This document shows, piece after piece, positions 13,847 to 23,210 of a stretch of 24,861 bases of DNA. Under the pieces are notes generated by a model, which saw nothing but the letters and a program-made list of their open reading frames with translations, ran no database searches and was not told the DNA's origin. Each line of letters opens with the position of its first letter. Within the stretch, counting starts at the first letter, position 1. A program made the translations under genes and the position numbers. This stretch comes from Collinsella sp. CAG:166 (GTDB lineage Bacteria; Actinomycetota; Coriobacteriia; Coriobacteriales; Coriobacteriaceae), in NCBI GenBank assembly GCA_000434535.1, contig FR878730.1, forward strand, positions 12,729-37,589, given 5' to 3'.

Positions 13847-14710
13847 CTATTGTACGCCGTTGGGATAGGCAATGCGCGCGGCAAGGCACTCAAGCGCCAG
13901 CACCAGGGCAAAGCCGCAGCTCACGTCACTCAAAAAGTGCGCTCCGATCACGATGCGGCCAAAGGCGACGAGCGCCGCGACCATAGCCGCCGTCCAAAAG
14001 ACCACCCGGCGGCGCGACGGTTTTTCCTTAAAGGCCGCCGCGGGAAGCCCGGCGAGCATAAGGCCGATCGCCGCATGCGCCGTGTGTCCGCTCGCAAACG
14101 ACTTGAAGCCGTCCTTGATCACGCCGGCGGCGATAAAGGCCCACTTGTCGGGGTTGCCAATCACCCACCACGGCTGAAAATCGAGCCCCTGCGTCACCTC
14201 GATCACGCGCATGCGCGGGCGCGACCACAGCGGCTTAACAATGACGTTGAGGATGATGGCTTGAGCGGCCCACACGGCCAGCACCATCAACGCCCAGCGC
14301 ATAAGCTCGTCGGGCGCGGTGTCGCGCGTGAGACGATAGACGATAAAGTTAGCAGCAATCACCAGCACAAACGTCAGCACCAGCTGAACGGCAATGAGTT
14401 TGCCGCCAACCCGCAGGGACGAAACGATCTCGTAGCCAGCCAGACCAACGTTAACGAGGACGCCGAGCACGGCGAGCCATTTGCTCCCCCTGGAGTCGGG
14501 ACGCACCGCTCGCACGAGCATAACGCCTGCGATGCTCGCCGTCAGCTCAAACGGCAGCTCGCCGGCAGCCTCGATAAAGCGGCCGTACATGCTGCCGATG
14601 TTGAACAGCGCGCACGAGATCTGATAATCGAAGAAGCTGCCCACGCCCAGACAAAGGCACAGGATAACCGCGATAATGGCGACATCTTTCTTATAGATGT
14701 ATCCGAACAT
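13847..14710 (-). CDS. PAP2-family membrane phosphatase
   Basis: A 287-residue membrane protein with a type-2 phosphatidic acid phosphatase active site near the C-terminal half: KPLWSRP (K159, R164), SGH (207-209, with the catalytic H209) and GRIVIGAHFLSD (R252, nucleophile H258, D262). Earlier hydrophobic segments span about residues 10-150. Such enzymes dephosphorylate lipid phosphates or undecaprenyl pyrophosphate at the outer face of the membrane. Substrate cannot be resolved here. AAAGGA sits a few bases before the ATG. It follows mfd on the same strand. Confidence 0.9.
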   Translation of the reverse strand: MFGYIYKKDVAIIAVILCLCLGVGSFFDYQISCALFNIGSMYGRFIEAAGELPFELTASIAGVMLVRAVRPDSRGSKWLAVLGVLVNVGLAGYEIVSSLRVGGKLIAVQLVLTFVLVIAANFIVYRLTRDTAPDELMRWALMVLAVWAAQAIILNVIVKPLWSRPRMRVIEVTQGLDFQPWWVIGNPDKWAFIAAGVIKDGFKSFASGHTAHAAIGLMLAGLPAAAFKEKPSRRRVVFWTAAMVAALVAFGRIVIGAHFLSDVSCGFALVLALECLAARIAYPNGVQ

Positions 14711-14749
14711 GCTTTCCTTTCGATGCGGCTGGAATCAACCTGCAACGTG

Positions 14750-14775
14750 GCGGGGCAAAGATGACTCCGCCCCGC
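14750..14775 (-). terminator. Hairpin after mfd
   Basis: GCGGGGC (14750-14756) pairs with GCCCCGC (14769-14775), about 16 bases after the mfd stop codon. No T-run follows on the minus strand, so termination here may be partial. Confidence 0.4.
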
Positions 14776-14790
14776 TACGCCCCTTACTTG

Positions 14791-17700
14791 TCAGTCATCG
14801 TCACTCGCGCCTAATTGCTGCAGCAGCATGAGTGCCGCGGCCACGGGGCCGGTGCCGTCGTTGGCGTCGAGACCGCGACCCAGGCCGCTGCCCGCGCCGG
14901 CGCCCGCCTTGTAGGGCACCGACAACTTGCGGCTCTTGGGGAAGTTCACCGCGCCATAGCGGGTCTTAAGCTCAAAGGCCACCTTCTTGGGCACGTCGAC
15001 GCCCAAAAACGTGATGCGACCGCCGCTGAGCGTGACGCTCTCGAGCCCCAGGCGCTCGCCGCGAATGCGGATGCGCGCGCGATTGAACAGGTTGAGTCCC
15101 GCCAACGGCAGCTCACCATGCGCGGCCTCGGTCTCTTCCTGCACCTCGTCAATGCTCTCCAGGTCCTCGGCCGCTGCGAGCTTACGGTACACGAGCACGC
15201 GCTGGTCCACCGCCGGCAGGTACTCCTCGGACAAGAAGTAGTCGGCCGGCAGGTTAATACCCACGCTCGCCGCCTCCACGCCGGCGTCGTCATCGCCGCG
15301 CGCCTCGGCCACGGCCTGGCCCAGCATCTGCGTAAACAGATCAAAGCCCACGCTCGACAGGTTGCCGTGCTGCTCGGCTCCCATAAGCGAACCGGCGCCA
15401 CGGATCTCTAGGTCGCGCATGGCGATGCGCATGCCGCTGCCCAGGTCCTGGAACTCGGAAAGTGCGGTCAGGCGCGCCGTTGCCTCCTCGGTGAGCGGCA
15501 GCTCGCCGGGGAACATAAAGTACGCGTAGGCCTGCGTGGCAGAGCGGCCCACACGGCCCTTGAGCTGGTAGAGCTGCGCCAGGCCAAGGCGCTGCGAGTC
15601 CTCGATGATCAGCGTGTTGGCCGTTGCGTTGTCGATGCCGCTCTCCACGATGGTCGTGGCGATGAGCACATCGATCTTTTTGGTCGCGAACTCAATCATC
15701 ACGTCCTCGACCTCGCGCGGGCTCATCTTGCCGTGTGCCACGCCCACGCGCGCCTCGGGCGCGGCCTCATGCACGCGCGCCACGGCGTCATCGATGGTCT
15801 TAACGCGGTTGGACACGTAGTACACCTGGCCGCCGCGGCCCACCTCCAGGCGAATCGCCGCGCTCACCACATCGGGGTCGTACTCCCCCACGTGCACGAT
15901 CACGGGACGACGCCCGGTCGGCGGTGTGGTGATCAGGCTCATGTCGCGCACGCCGCTCGTGGCCATCTGCATGGTTCGCGGAATAGGCGTTGCCGAAAGC
16001 GTGAGCACGTCGATTTGCTCGCGCAGGTTCTTGAGCTGCTCCTTGTGCTGCACACCAAAGCGCTGCTCCTCGTCGATGATCACCATGCCCAGGTTCTTGG
16101 GGTTCACGTCGGCAGAAAGCAAGCGGTGCGTGCCGATGAGCACGTCGATCGTGCCCTCGGCAAACGCCTTAAGCGCGCGCTTTTGCTGCGCCGGGGTGCG
16201 GAAGCGGCTGAGCACTTCGACCTCGAGGCCAAACGGGGCAAAGCGCTCAAAGAACGTCTCATAGTGCTGCTGGGCCAGAATGGTCGTGGGGCAGAGCACC
16301 ATGACCTGGCGGCCGGAGTCCACGCACTTAAACGCCGCGCGCAGGGCAACCTCGGTCTTGCCAAAGCCCACGTCGCCGCACAGCAGGCGGTCCATGGGCT
16401 TGGGCGCTTCCATGTCGGCCTTGATGTCGGCAATAGCCTCCAGCTGGTCGCGCGTCTCGTCGTAGGGAAAGCTCTCCTCCATCTCGATCTGCTCGGGCGT
16501 GTCGGGCGGGCAGGCGATACCGGTAATCGACGAGCGGCGTGTATACAGGTCGACCAGGTCAAACGCCAGCTTTTTGGCATTCTTGCGCGCCTTGTTGGTA
16601 GCCCGCGTCCAGTCGGCGGTGTTGAGCCTGGTCAGGCGCGGCTTGTCGCCGTCGGGGCCAACATAGCGCGTGATGCGGTCGACCTGCTCGAGCGGCACGT
16701 AGAGCTTGTCGCCGTCGGCATATTCCAGCAAAAAGTAGTCGCGCTCCTTGCCGCCCACTTCCTGGCGCGCGATCTCGCTAAAGAGCGCGATGCCGTGAGT
16801 GGCGTGCACCACGTAGTCGCCCGGCTTAAACGGAAACGTGATCTGCGTAATGTCCACCTTGCGGCGGCTGCGCGCGCGGTTGGCATCCATACGGGCGTTG
16901 AGGTCGGCGATCGAGAACACGGCCAGGTTGGCATCGGGCACCACCACGCCCTGCGGCAGGGCGGCATCGACAAAGGTCACGCGTCCGCGCGAGATAGTGG
17001 GCACGGCAGCACCGGCGGCAGCCTGGGCCGCGCCCGCCTCGAGCGAGCGGGCGTTGAGCGCGTCAGCCTTACGCTCGCGAATTGCAGCATGAGCATCCTG
17101 ACGGGCAGCACGATCGGCAGAATCTGCCGCCGCCACGCGCACGCGCTCGCCAATGACGCCGGCGTTTTCGGGCGCGGCCGTCAGCGATTCCTCAAAGGTA
17201 ATGCCCTCGTCGCCAAAGGTGAGCTCCATCGACTCGCGCGCGCCGCGGTCGGGAATGGCAAACACGCAGGCATAGCGCTTGCCCACGACTTCCTGAACGC
17301 GCGTCATAAAACGGTTGTCCGAGCCTGCGATAGCAGGCTGCTCAATCTTGAGCTCGGCCGTCACCGCACCGCCGGCACGGATGAGGCTTACGTAGTTCAA
17401 GCGCTGCTGGGCACCAAAATCGAGCTGTTGAGCGCGCACGTACAGACCATCCAGGCGGTCAATCCCTGCCTCGCCGGCACGCGCCTCGATATCCTCGTAG
17501 GCGCGCAGGCAGTCGTCGAACAGCGAGCGCGGCTCGGACAGAACCACGAGCGCCTTGCCGCTCACGTGCGCCAACGGGCTTACGGTCTGGCCGTACATCA
17601 CCGGCAAAAAGCGGTCGAGCTCGGGCGTGACGATGCGCGCATCCACCATCTCGAGCAGCGCCGCCAGTTTGCTGTCATCCTGGCTGGCGCGATAGAGCGC

Positions 17701-18423
17701 CACATGCATGTTGTGGACGGCCTCGTCGGTGAGTGCCAGTTCGCGGCAGGGAAAGATTTCGATGCTGTCCTCGTTGCCGATGGTCTGCCCCGTGGAGCTC
17801 ACCATGCGGCGGATGCGGTCAATCTCGTCGCCGAAGAACTCGATGCGCACGGGTGCCTTTTCCTGTGCGGGGAACACCTCGACGGTGTCGCCGTGAACGC
17901 GAAACAAGCCGGGCGCATCGGCGGCGCCGGCATTGGTGTAGCCCATGCCCACCAAGCGCTGCGGCACCTCGTCAAAGGGAATCTCCTCGCCCACCGCAAA
18001 AGTAGTGGACTCCCAGTAGCGGCTCTCGACCGGCGGCACGCAGCGCAGCAGCGCGCGAGCCGAGGCGACCATGATGCAGTTGTCCCCGCGCACGATGCGC
18101 CCCAGAGCCTCGCAGCGCTGCGCCACCACGGCGTCGTCCGGCGCCTGCTCGCGCCACGGATAGTCCTTGCGCTCAGGAAAACGACACACGTGCGCCAGGC
18201 CCACGTAGGCGGCAAGGCTACGCGCGGCGCGATCGGCCGCATCCTCGCCGCTCCCGATATAGACCGTCGGGCGCGGACGGCGCGCAAACTGGGCGGCCGC
18301 CATAAGCGTGCGGCCCGACTGCGACACAGCCAGCGTCACGTCCTCGCCAGCATCGAGCCCGGCCTCGACGGCCTGCAAGGCCTCGGCAGTGTAGAGCTGC
18401 GCGGCTATACGGTGAATGAGCAT
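14791..18423 (-). CDS. mfd: Transcription-repair coupling factor Mfd
   Basis: A protein of about 1210 residues, normal for Mfd. It removes RNA polymerase stalled at DNA lesions and recruits UvrA for nucleotide excision repair. Visible parts in order are the UvrB-like N-terminal module, the CarD-like RNA-polymerase-interaction domain (FKPGDYVVHATHGIALFSEI), the RecG-type helicase with Walker A GDVGFGKTE (about 682-690), IDEEQRFG (about 783), LSATPIPRTMQM, and the C-terminal TRCF domain. An alanine-rich stretch before the CarD-like domain looks like a linker. The start is set at 18423 by TTCCTCC on the plus strand (GGAGGAA on the minus) 5 bases upstream; the longer frame lacks such a site. A terminator lies just upstream, so mfd probably has its own promoter or depends on read-through from nth. 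Confidence 0.97.
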   Translation of the reverse strand: MLIHRIAAQLYTAEALQAVEAGLDAGEDVTLAVSQSGRTLMAAAQFARRPRPTVYIGSGEDAADRAARSLAAYVGLAHVCRFPERKDYPWREQAPDDAVVAQRCEALGRIVRGDNCIMVASARALLRCVPPVESRYWESTTFAVGEEIPFDEVPQRLVGMGYTNAGAADAPGLFRVHGDTVEVFPAQEKAPVRIEFFGDEIDRIRRMVSSTGQTIGNEDSIEIFPCRELALTDEAVHNMHVALYRASQDDSKLAALLEMVDARIVTPELDRFLPVMYGQTVSPLAHVSGKALVVLSEPRSLFDDCLRAYEDIEARAGEAGIDRLDGLYVRAQQLDFGAQQRLNYVSLIRAGGAVTAELKIEQPAIAGSDNRFMTRVQEVVGKRYACVFAIPDRGARESMELTFGDEGITFEESLTAAPENAGVIGERVRVAAADSADRAARQDAHAAIRERKADALNARSLEAGAAQAAAGAAVPTISRGRVTFVDAALPQGVVVPDANLAVFSIADLNARMDANRARSRRKVDITQITFPFKPGDYVVHATHGIALFSEIARQEVGGKERDYFLLEYADGDKLYVPLEQVDRITRYVGPDGDKPRLTRLNTADWTRATNKARKNAKKLAFDLVDLYTRRSSITGIACPPDTPEQIEMEESFPYDETRDQLEAIADIKADMEAPKPMDRLLCGDVGFGKTEVALRAAFKCVDSGRQVMVLCPTTILAQQHYETFFERFAPFGLEVEVLSRFRTPAQQKRALKAFAEGTIDVLIGTHRLLSADVNPKNLGMVIIDEEQRFGVQHKEQLKNLREQIDVLTLSATPIPRTMQMATSGVRDMSLITTPPTGRRPVIVHVGEYDPDVVSAAIRLEVGRGGQVYYVSNRVKTIDDAVARVHEAAPEARVGVAHGKMSPREVEDVMIEFATKKIDVLIATTIVESGIDNATANTLIIEDSQRLGLAQLYQLKGRVGRSATQAYAYFMFPGELPLTEEATARLTALSEFQDLGSGMRIAMRDLEIRGAGSLMGAEQHGNLSSVGFDLFTQMLGQAVAEARGDDDAGVEAASVGINLPADYFLSEEYLPAVDQRVLVYRKLAAAEDLESIDEVQEETEAAHGELPLAGLNLFNRARIRIRGERLGLESVTLSGGRITFLGVDVPKKVAFELKTRYGAVNFPKSRKLSVPYKAGAGAGSGLGRGLDANDGTGPVAAALMLLQQLGASDDD

Positions 18424-18448
18424 GCTGTTCCTCCGGCATTGCAACGCC

Positions 18449-18476
18449 AAAAGCCCGCCGGGGCAAGCTCGGCGGG
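18449..18476 (-). terminator. Terminator between nth and mfd
   Basis: On the minus strand CCCGCCG (18470-18476) and CGGCGGG (18454-18460) form a stem followed by CTTTT (18449-18453). It ends just before the ribosome binding site of mfd. Confidence 0.7.
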
Positions 18477-18580
18477 TATGCGGCGGATTTCATTGCCTGT
18501 CATGGTAGCGCATGGAGAGGACTCCGGCTCAAGAGCAAACCCAGCCCCGCAAAAAACGCCAGACGAAGATGCGTTCCGCC

Positions 18581-19246
18581 CTACCCCGCTACGCGCACGC
18601 TGGGGCACAAATCTGCCAGCGGACACTCGTCACACTTGGGTTTGCGGGCGTCGCAGATCTCGCGACCGAAGGTGATCCACTGATGGTTGACCGACTCCCA
18701 ATACTCGTGCGGCAAAATCTTGAGCAGATCCTGCTCGGTCTTGAGCGGCTCCTTGGCATGTGTCTTGGGACTCAACATCAGGCGATGCGCAATGCGGTTG
18801 ACGTGCGTGTCCACCGCAATGCCCTCCACGATGCCATACCCCACGTTGAGCACGATGTTCGCCGTCTTGCGTCCCACGCCCGGCAGCTTCACGAGTTCCT
18901 TCATGTCGGCCGGCACCTCGCCGCCATAGTCGGCGACGATCATCTGCGCGGCCTCCACGGCGTGCTTGGCCTTGCTCTTATAAAAGCCGAGTGACTTGAT
19001 GGTGTCTGCCACGTCAGCCACACTCGCCCCGGCCATGGCCTCGGGCGTGGGCCACTGGGCAAACAGCTTCGGCGTCACCTTGTTGACCTGCGCGTCGGTC
19101 GTTTGCGCCGAGAGCAACACCGCGATCAGCAGGCGGAAGGGATTCTCGTGGTCCAAAAAGCACTCGACCGGGCCATAGCGACGGTTGAGGCGCTCACACA
19201 CCTCAACGGCGCGCTCGCGTTTGGCGGCATTGGTCTCGCGTGGCAT
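18581..19246 (-). CDS. nth: Endonuclease III
   Basis: A 221-residue base-excision-repair glycosylase/AP lyase that removes oxidised pyrimidines. The helix-hairpin-helix LPGVGRKTAN contains the catalytic K127, and D146 lies in AVDTHVNR. The C-terminal iron-sulfur cluster ligands are C198, C205, C208 and C214 (spacing C-X6-C-X2-C-X5-C), all present. The start at 19246 has CGAGGAG 5 bases upstream; the longer frame does not. It lies upstream of mfd, so two DNA-repair genes are neighbours, although a terminator separates them. Confidence 0.97.
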   Translation of the reverse strand: MPRETNAAKRERAVEVCERLNRRYGPVECFLDHENPFRLLIAVLLSAQTTDAQVNKVTPKLFAQWPTPEAMAGASVADVADTIKSLGFYKSKAKHAVEAAQMIVADYGGEVPADMKELVKLPGVGRKTANIVLNVGYGIVEGIAVDTHVNRIAHRLMLSPKTHAKEPLKTEQDLLKILPHEYWESVNHQWITFGREICDARKPKCDECPLADLCPSVRVAG

Positions 19247-19309
19247 AACGACTCCTCGGCTCAACGGCACAATAAACTTATGGGCACAATTGTCCCACGT
19301 CCGAGACGC

Positions 19310-21112
19310 TTACGCCTCCAAGAATGCGCCGGTCTGACGGCTCCACAGGCTCGCGTACTCGCCACCCGCCTCGACGAGCTGCGTATGCGTGCCGTCCTCG
19401 ACAATCTCGCCATCGGCCAGCACCACAATGCGGTCAAGCGCCGCCACGGTGGACAGGCGGTGCGCCACCACAATGGAGGTGCGGCCGCGCATCAGATTCT
19501 CGAGCGCCTCCTGCACCAACGCCTCGGACTCGCTGTCCAAGGCAGACGTCGCCTCGTCGAGCACCAGAATCGGCGCGTCGGTTAGGATGGCGCGGGCGAT
19601 AGCCACGCGCTGACGCTGACCGCCAGAGAGCTTGACGCCGCGCTCGCCCACCATAGTGTCAAAGCCACGGGGCAAGCGGTCGATAAACTCGGTCGCATTA
19701 GCCAAGCGAGCCGCCTCGCGAATCTGCTCATCAGTGGCGTTGGGACGACCGTAGGCAATGTTTTCGCGAATGGAGCGGTGGAACAGCAGCGCCTCCTGCG
19801 GCACGTAGGCAACCTGACGGCGCAGGCTCTGCTGCGTGCAGCGCGAGACGTCCTGGCCGTCCACGAGCACGCGGCCGCCCTGTACATCGTCCAGGCGCAA
19901 CAACAACTTGGTGAGCGTCGTCTTGCCCGAGCCCGATTTGCCCACCAGGCCCACGCGCTGGCCCGCCGCCACATGAAGTGTCAGGTCATCGAACACGCTC
20001 TCGCCCGCCGCAGCGTCACGGTACGCAAAGCTCAGCTGCTCAAAATCAATCGCGCCCTCGGTCACTTTGAGCTCGGGGGCGTCCGGGTCATCTGCCACCA
20101 AACGTGGCTCGTCCAGCACGCGCGTCATCTCGGCCGCATCGCCGAGCGCGCGGTTGATGCGCTGCATCATGGAGCTTACGTAGTTCAGGCGCATGGTGAG
20201 GTTATAGGTGTAGGTAAAGATCATGACGAGCGAGCCGGCCGAGATGCCAAACCACGCGTTGCCGCCCGCCACGAATACGCTCACCACGGCCATGGTGATG
20301 ACGATAAGACCCGAGGTCGTAAAGTTGCGCTGCATCATGGCGTGCATCGAGACCGTCTCGGCATCGCGCGCGGCACGATCAGCGGCGTCGAACAGATCAC
20401 GTTCAAAGTCCTCGCGCCCGCAGGTCTTGACGGCCAAGATGTTCGTGACCGCGTCGGAGAGCACGCCCGAGAGCTTGTTCTGCGCGGCGGACGTCGCGGC
20501 CGAAAGCGGCATGATGCGCTTGTACATAAGCCAGACAAACGCGATGTAGACGGCCATGATGCACACCAGGATCACGGTAAACGTCGGCACCACCGGGGCG
20601 AGCGCCGCCACCGTGCAGATGACCGAGGTGATGGTGGGGATGAGCGAATACACCGTCACGTCGACCAGCCCCGTATAGCCGCTCATAAAACGGCTCGTCT
20701 GGCTCACGAGCGATCCGCCAAAGCGGCTGGTGTGAAATGTCATGGATTGATTGGAGAGCGTGTCGAAGCACAGGCGCGCCAGGTGATAGTTGCCCGCAAT
20801 CTCGAGCTTGTAGACGGTGTAGTCCTGCAGCTTGGAGAGGATTTGGCCCACCAGGTTAACGAGTACGAGCGCCAGGATATAGGGGCCGAAGACCTCAAAC
20901 ACCTGATCACCCGCCACGGGACCGGCTTGAACGCGGTCGACAATGAGGGCCATCACATAGGTATTGGCAAACGTCAGCAAAAAGATGTAGCCCGCCGACG
21001 AGAACACCGAGAGAAAGACAATCAGCGGCTGCGTGCGCGTGACACCCCAAAACCGCTGCAGCGTGCGGCGCACGGTGGAGCGTTTCAGCGGACTGGTGTT
21101 TCTCTGAGACAT
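19310..21112 (-). CDS. ABC exporter, fused permease and ATPase
   Basis: A 600-residue half-transporter of the MsbA/multidrug type. Six hydrophobic segments lie between about 25 and 305. The nucleotide-binding domain follows, with Walker A GKSGSGKT (391-398), Q-loop Q439 (VPQE), signature LSGGQ (495-499), Walker B ILVLDE (515-520) and switch H551. All catalytic residues are intact, so it can work as a homodimer; no partner gene is adjacent. AAAGGA lies 5 bases before the ATG at 21112, which is preferred to the upstream in-frame start. Substrate is unknown. Confidence 0.95.
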   Translation of the reverse strand: MSQRNTSPLKRSTVRRTLQRFWGVTRTQPLIVFLSVFSSAGYIFLLTFANTYVMALIVDRVQAGPVAGDQVFEVFGPYILALVLVNLVGQILSKLQDYTVYKLEIAGNYHLARLCFDTLSNQSMTFHTSRFGGSLVSQTSRFMSGYTGLVDVTVYSLIPTITSVICTVAALAPVVPTFTVILVCIMAVYIAFVWLMYKRIMPLSAATSAAQNKLSGVLSDAVTNILAVKTCGREDFERDLFDAADRAARDAETVSMHAMMQRNFTTSGLIVITMAVVSVFVAGGNAWFGISAGSLVMIFTYTYNLTMRLNYVSSMMQRINRALGDAAEMTRVLDEPRLVADDPDAPELKVTEGAIDFEQLSFAYRDAAAGESVFDDLTLHVAAGQRVGLVGKSGSGKTTLTKLLLRLDDVQGGRVLVDGQDVSRCTQQSLRRQVAYVPQEALLFHRSIRENIAYGRPNATDEQIREAARLANATEFIDRLPRGFDTMVGERGVKLSGGQRQRVAIARAILTDAPILVLDEATSALDSESEALVQEALENLMRGRTSIVVAHRLSTVAALDRIVVLADGEIVEDGTHTQLVEAGGEYASLWSRQTGAFLEA

Positions 21113-21188
21113 GGGCTTCCTTTCGCGTCTGATAGGGCGAAACGCCATTGTTGCACACTAAAGCGCACTTCAGGCAAGCGCGATGTGA

Positions 21189-21232
21189 AAGGCAGCGGGG
21201 TGCCCGCGTTTGCGCCGGTGCCCCGCTGCCTT
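21189..21232 (-). terminator. Terminator-like hairpin after rmuC
   Basis: AAGGCAGCGGGG (21189-21200) pairs with CCCCGCTGCCTT (21221-21232), a perfect 12-bp stem with a 20-base loop, immediately after the rmuC stop codon. Only a short T-run follows on the minus strand. Confidence 0.6.
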
Positions 21233-21239
21233 GTTGCAA

Positions 21240-22595
21240 TTAGTCCTCGTCTTCTTGGTCTGTGGAAAGGCCCGCGGGCGTGAGTCCCAAGATCTCATCG
21301 GCTTGGTCGGCGTCTTCCAGCGCGTCGATATCCTTGAGTTTGCGCTCCATGACGTTGGTGCGCGTGGTGATAATGCCCTCGACCGTTTTACCCGCGGTCT
21401 CGATCTGCTGCTGGGCGCGGCGCAGCGCCTTTTGATAGCGCGGCAGCTCGGCCTTGACGGCGGAGAGCACTCGCAGTACATCGTCGGTGCGTTTTTGCAG
21501 CCTAAACGTCTGGTAGCTCATCTGCAGGCTGTTGAGAATGGCCGCCATGGTGCTGGGGCCGGCAACGTTGACGTGATAGTCGCGGCCCAGGGTCTCGATA
21601 AGCCCGGAGCGGCTGACGACCTCGGCGTACAGCCCTTCAAACGGCACGAACATGATGCCAAAGTTGGTCGTTGCCGGCACACTCAGGTACTTTTCGCAAA
21701 TGTCCTTTGCCTCGCGCTTGACCATGGTGTCGAGCGTCTTGCGCGCAGCCGCCACGGTCTCCGCATCGCCCGACTCCTGCGCGTCGAGCAAGTGCTCGTA
21801 CGCGTCGCCCGGGAATTTGGAGTCGATCGGCAGCAGCACGGGATCGCCCTCGTCCACCGGCAGCTTGACGGCAAACTCAACGCGCTCCGAGGCGCCGGGC
21901 TTGGTGGCGACGTTTTCCAGATACTGGTCGGGCGTAAGGATGTCCGCCAGAATTGCACCCAGCTGCACTTCGCCCAAAATGCCACGCGCCTTCACGTTGC
22001 CCAGCACGCGCTTAAGGTCGCCCACGCCGGTGGCGATGGACTGCATGTCGCCCAGGCCCTTGTACACGGCCTCGAGCTGGTCGCTCACCTGCTTAAACGA
22101 TGCCGACAGGCGATCGTTGAGCGTGCGGGAGAGCTTCTCGTCCACCGTTGCGCGCATTTGATCGAGCTGCACGTTGTTGTCTTTGCGGATGGCGCCCAGC
22201 TGAGCATCGACCGTTTCGCGCACCTTGTCCAGGCGATGCTCGATACCCTCGCGGTTGGCACCGAGCTGTTGGGCCGTCTCGCGGCGCAGGTCATCCATCC
22301 GGTCACCAGCTTGCGAAAACTCACGTGCGATGGTCAGGTAACGTTGCTGCTCCACGGCCGCATCTGTCGTCTGCTGCTGCGCGATGGCATTGGCCGTGCG
22401 GCGAGTTTCGGCCAGCGCGACGTTCAGGGCATCGAGCGCGTTGTTGGCCTGCTCGAGTGCTGCCAGCGTTTCCGCGCTACTGTCGCCACGCTCCCGCAAC
22501 TCGGCACGCAGGCTCTTGAGCTGGAGGGCGCAAGCCACAGCAACCCCCACCGCCACCAAGGCGATCACAACAAGCACAATATCAATAGCAGACAT
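21240..22595 (-). CDS. rmuC: RmuC-family DNA recombination protein
   Basis: A 451-residue protein. An N-terminal membrane anchor (about 5-25, IVLVVIALVAVGVAVACAL) precedes a long coiled coil (about 30-190). The RmuC core (about 200-420) includes KARGILGEVQLGAIL, LPIDSKFP and IMFVPFEGLYAEV. RmuC limits inversions at short inverted repeats and has a nuclease-like fold; its biochemical role is not fully settled. The start at 22595 follows GGGCGGAG closely. It is a complete, ordinary member of the family. Confidence 0.95.
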   Translation of the reverse strand: MSAIDIVLVVIALVAVGVAVACALQLKSLRAELRERGDSSAETLAALEQANNALDALNVALAETRRTANAIAQQQTTDAAVEQQRYLTIAREFSQAGDRMDDLRRETAQQLGANREGIEHRLDKVRETVDAQLGAIRKDNNVQLDQMRATVDEKLSRTLNDRLSASFKQVSDQLEAVYKGLGDMQSIATGVGDLKRVLGNVKARGILGEVQLGAILADILTPDQYLENVATKPGASERVEFAVKLPVDEGDPVLLPIDSKFPGDAYEHLLDAQESGDAETVAAARKTLDTMVKREAKDICEKYLSVPATTNFGIMFVPFEGLYAEVVSRSGLIETLGRDYHVNVAGPSTMAAILNSLQMSYQTFRLQKRTDDVLRVLSAVKAELPRYQKALRRAQQQIETAGKTVEGIITTRTNVMERKLKDIDALEDADQADEILGLTPAGLSTDQEDED

Positions 22596-22646
22596 AAACT
22601 CCGCCCAACAAACCCAATCGAGCACCAATCAAAACCGCGATTAATC

Positions 22647-23210
22647 TTACCCCGCCATACGCACCGGGCGCCCGGCCCCTTCTTGGGCGCCCCTCTCCTC
22701 CGCATATTCCATAATGCGGCGCGCCGTCTCCCTGCTCACCTTTGAGTCATCACCGGCTAAATATGCGTACACGTTTCCCTTATTCAGATTCAAATCGCGG
22801 CAGAGACCGTAGCGCGTTACACCCGATTCCTCTAGCGCTCCCAACGTTCTTTTTCGCATCAGGGCGTTGATTCTTCTGTCCGCCACTGGCTTTTCCTTCA
22901 CCGCTCTATACGCACGCCAAACGTTGGCATAACGATTAGGAAGTTTGTCCTCGGCGCATAGAGATGCCAGGCTACCCGTTTGGGCGTACAAGGACAAAAC
23001 GCCTCGGTAACCCTCTTCCATCCACGAACCCTCGGATAAGCCCAGAACGTATTCGGCTTTACCCTGTGCCAAAGCGAGCAAAAACAGGGGCTCCGCCACG
23101 CGCGGCGCAACCGTCGTCGCTTGCTTAACCAGTTTTCTAAAACTGAGCGACTGCTGTCCGGATAGCTCTCGGCAATAGCCTTTTAAGAATCCCTCAAAGG
23201 TCAGATTCAA
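22647..23210 (-). CDS. HTH protein paired with the nucleotidyltransferase (candidate antitoxin)
   Basis: A protein of about 187 residues that I cannot name by family. The C-terminal part (about 130-172, GVTRYGLCRDLNLNKGNVYAYLAG and the helix after it) looks like a helix-turn-helix that may bind DNA. The N-terminal part is helical, with no clear motif. The start is a TTG at 23210: AAAAAGGAGG lies 8 bases upstream, and the TTGA there overlaps the TGA stop of the preceding gene, a sign of translational coupling. The pairing of a nucleotidyltransferase with an HTH protein is typical of toxin-antitoxin and AbiE-like modules, in which the HTH protein neutralises the toxin and represses the operon. 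Here the order is transferase first, HTH second. Confidence 0.75.
   Translation of the reverse strand: MNLTFEGFLKGYCRELSGQQSLSFRKLVKQATTVAPRVAEPLFLLALAQGKAEYVLGLSEGSWMEEGYRGVLSLYAQTGSLASLCAEDKLPNRYANVWRAYRAVKEKPVADRRINALMRKRTLGALEESGVTRYGLCRDLNLNKGNVYAYLAGDDSKVSRETARRIMEYAEERGAQEGAGRPVRMAG

Noticed and set aside
13406..14764. A 452-codon plus-strand frame
   Set aside because: It runs antisense to the threonine-aldolase-like and PAP2 genes and resembles no protein family.
15733..18675. A 980-codon open frame on the plus strand
   Set aside because: It is antisense to mfd; the frame is open because of G+C-biased codons and its translation is low-complexity and histidine/arginine/alanine-rich.
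21210..22745. A 511-codon plus-strand frame
   Set aside because: It is the antisense shadow of rmuC, whose motifs are unambiguous.
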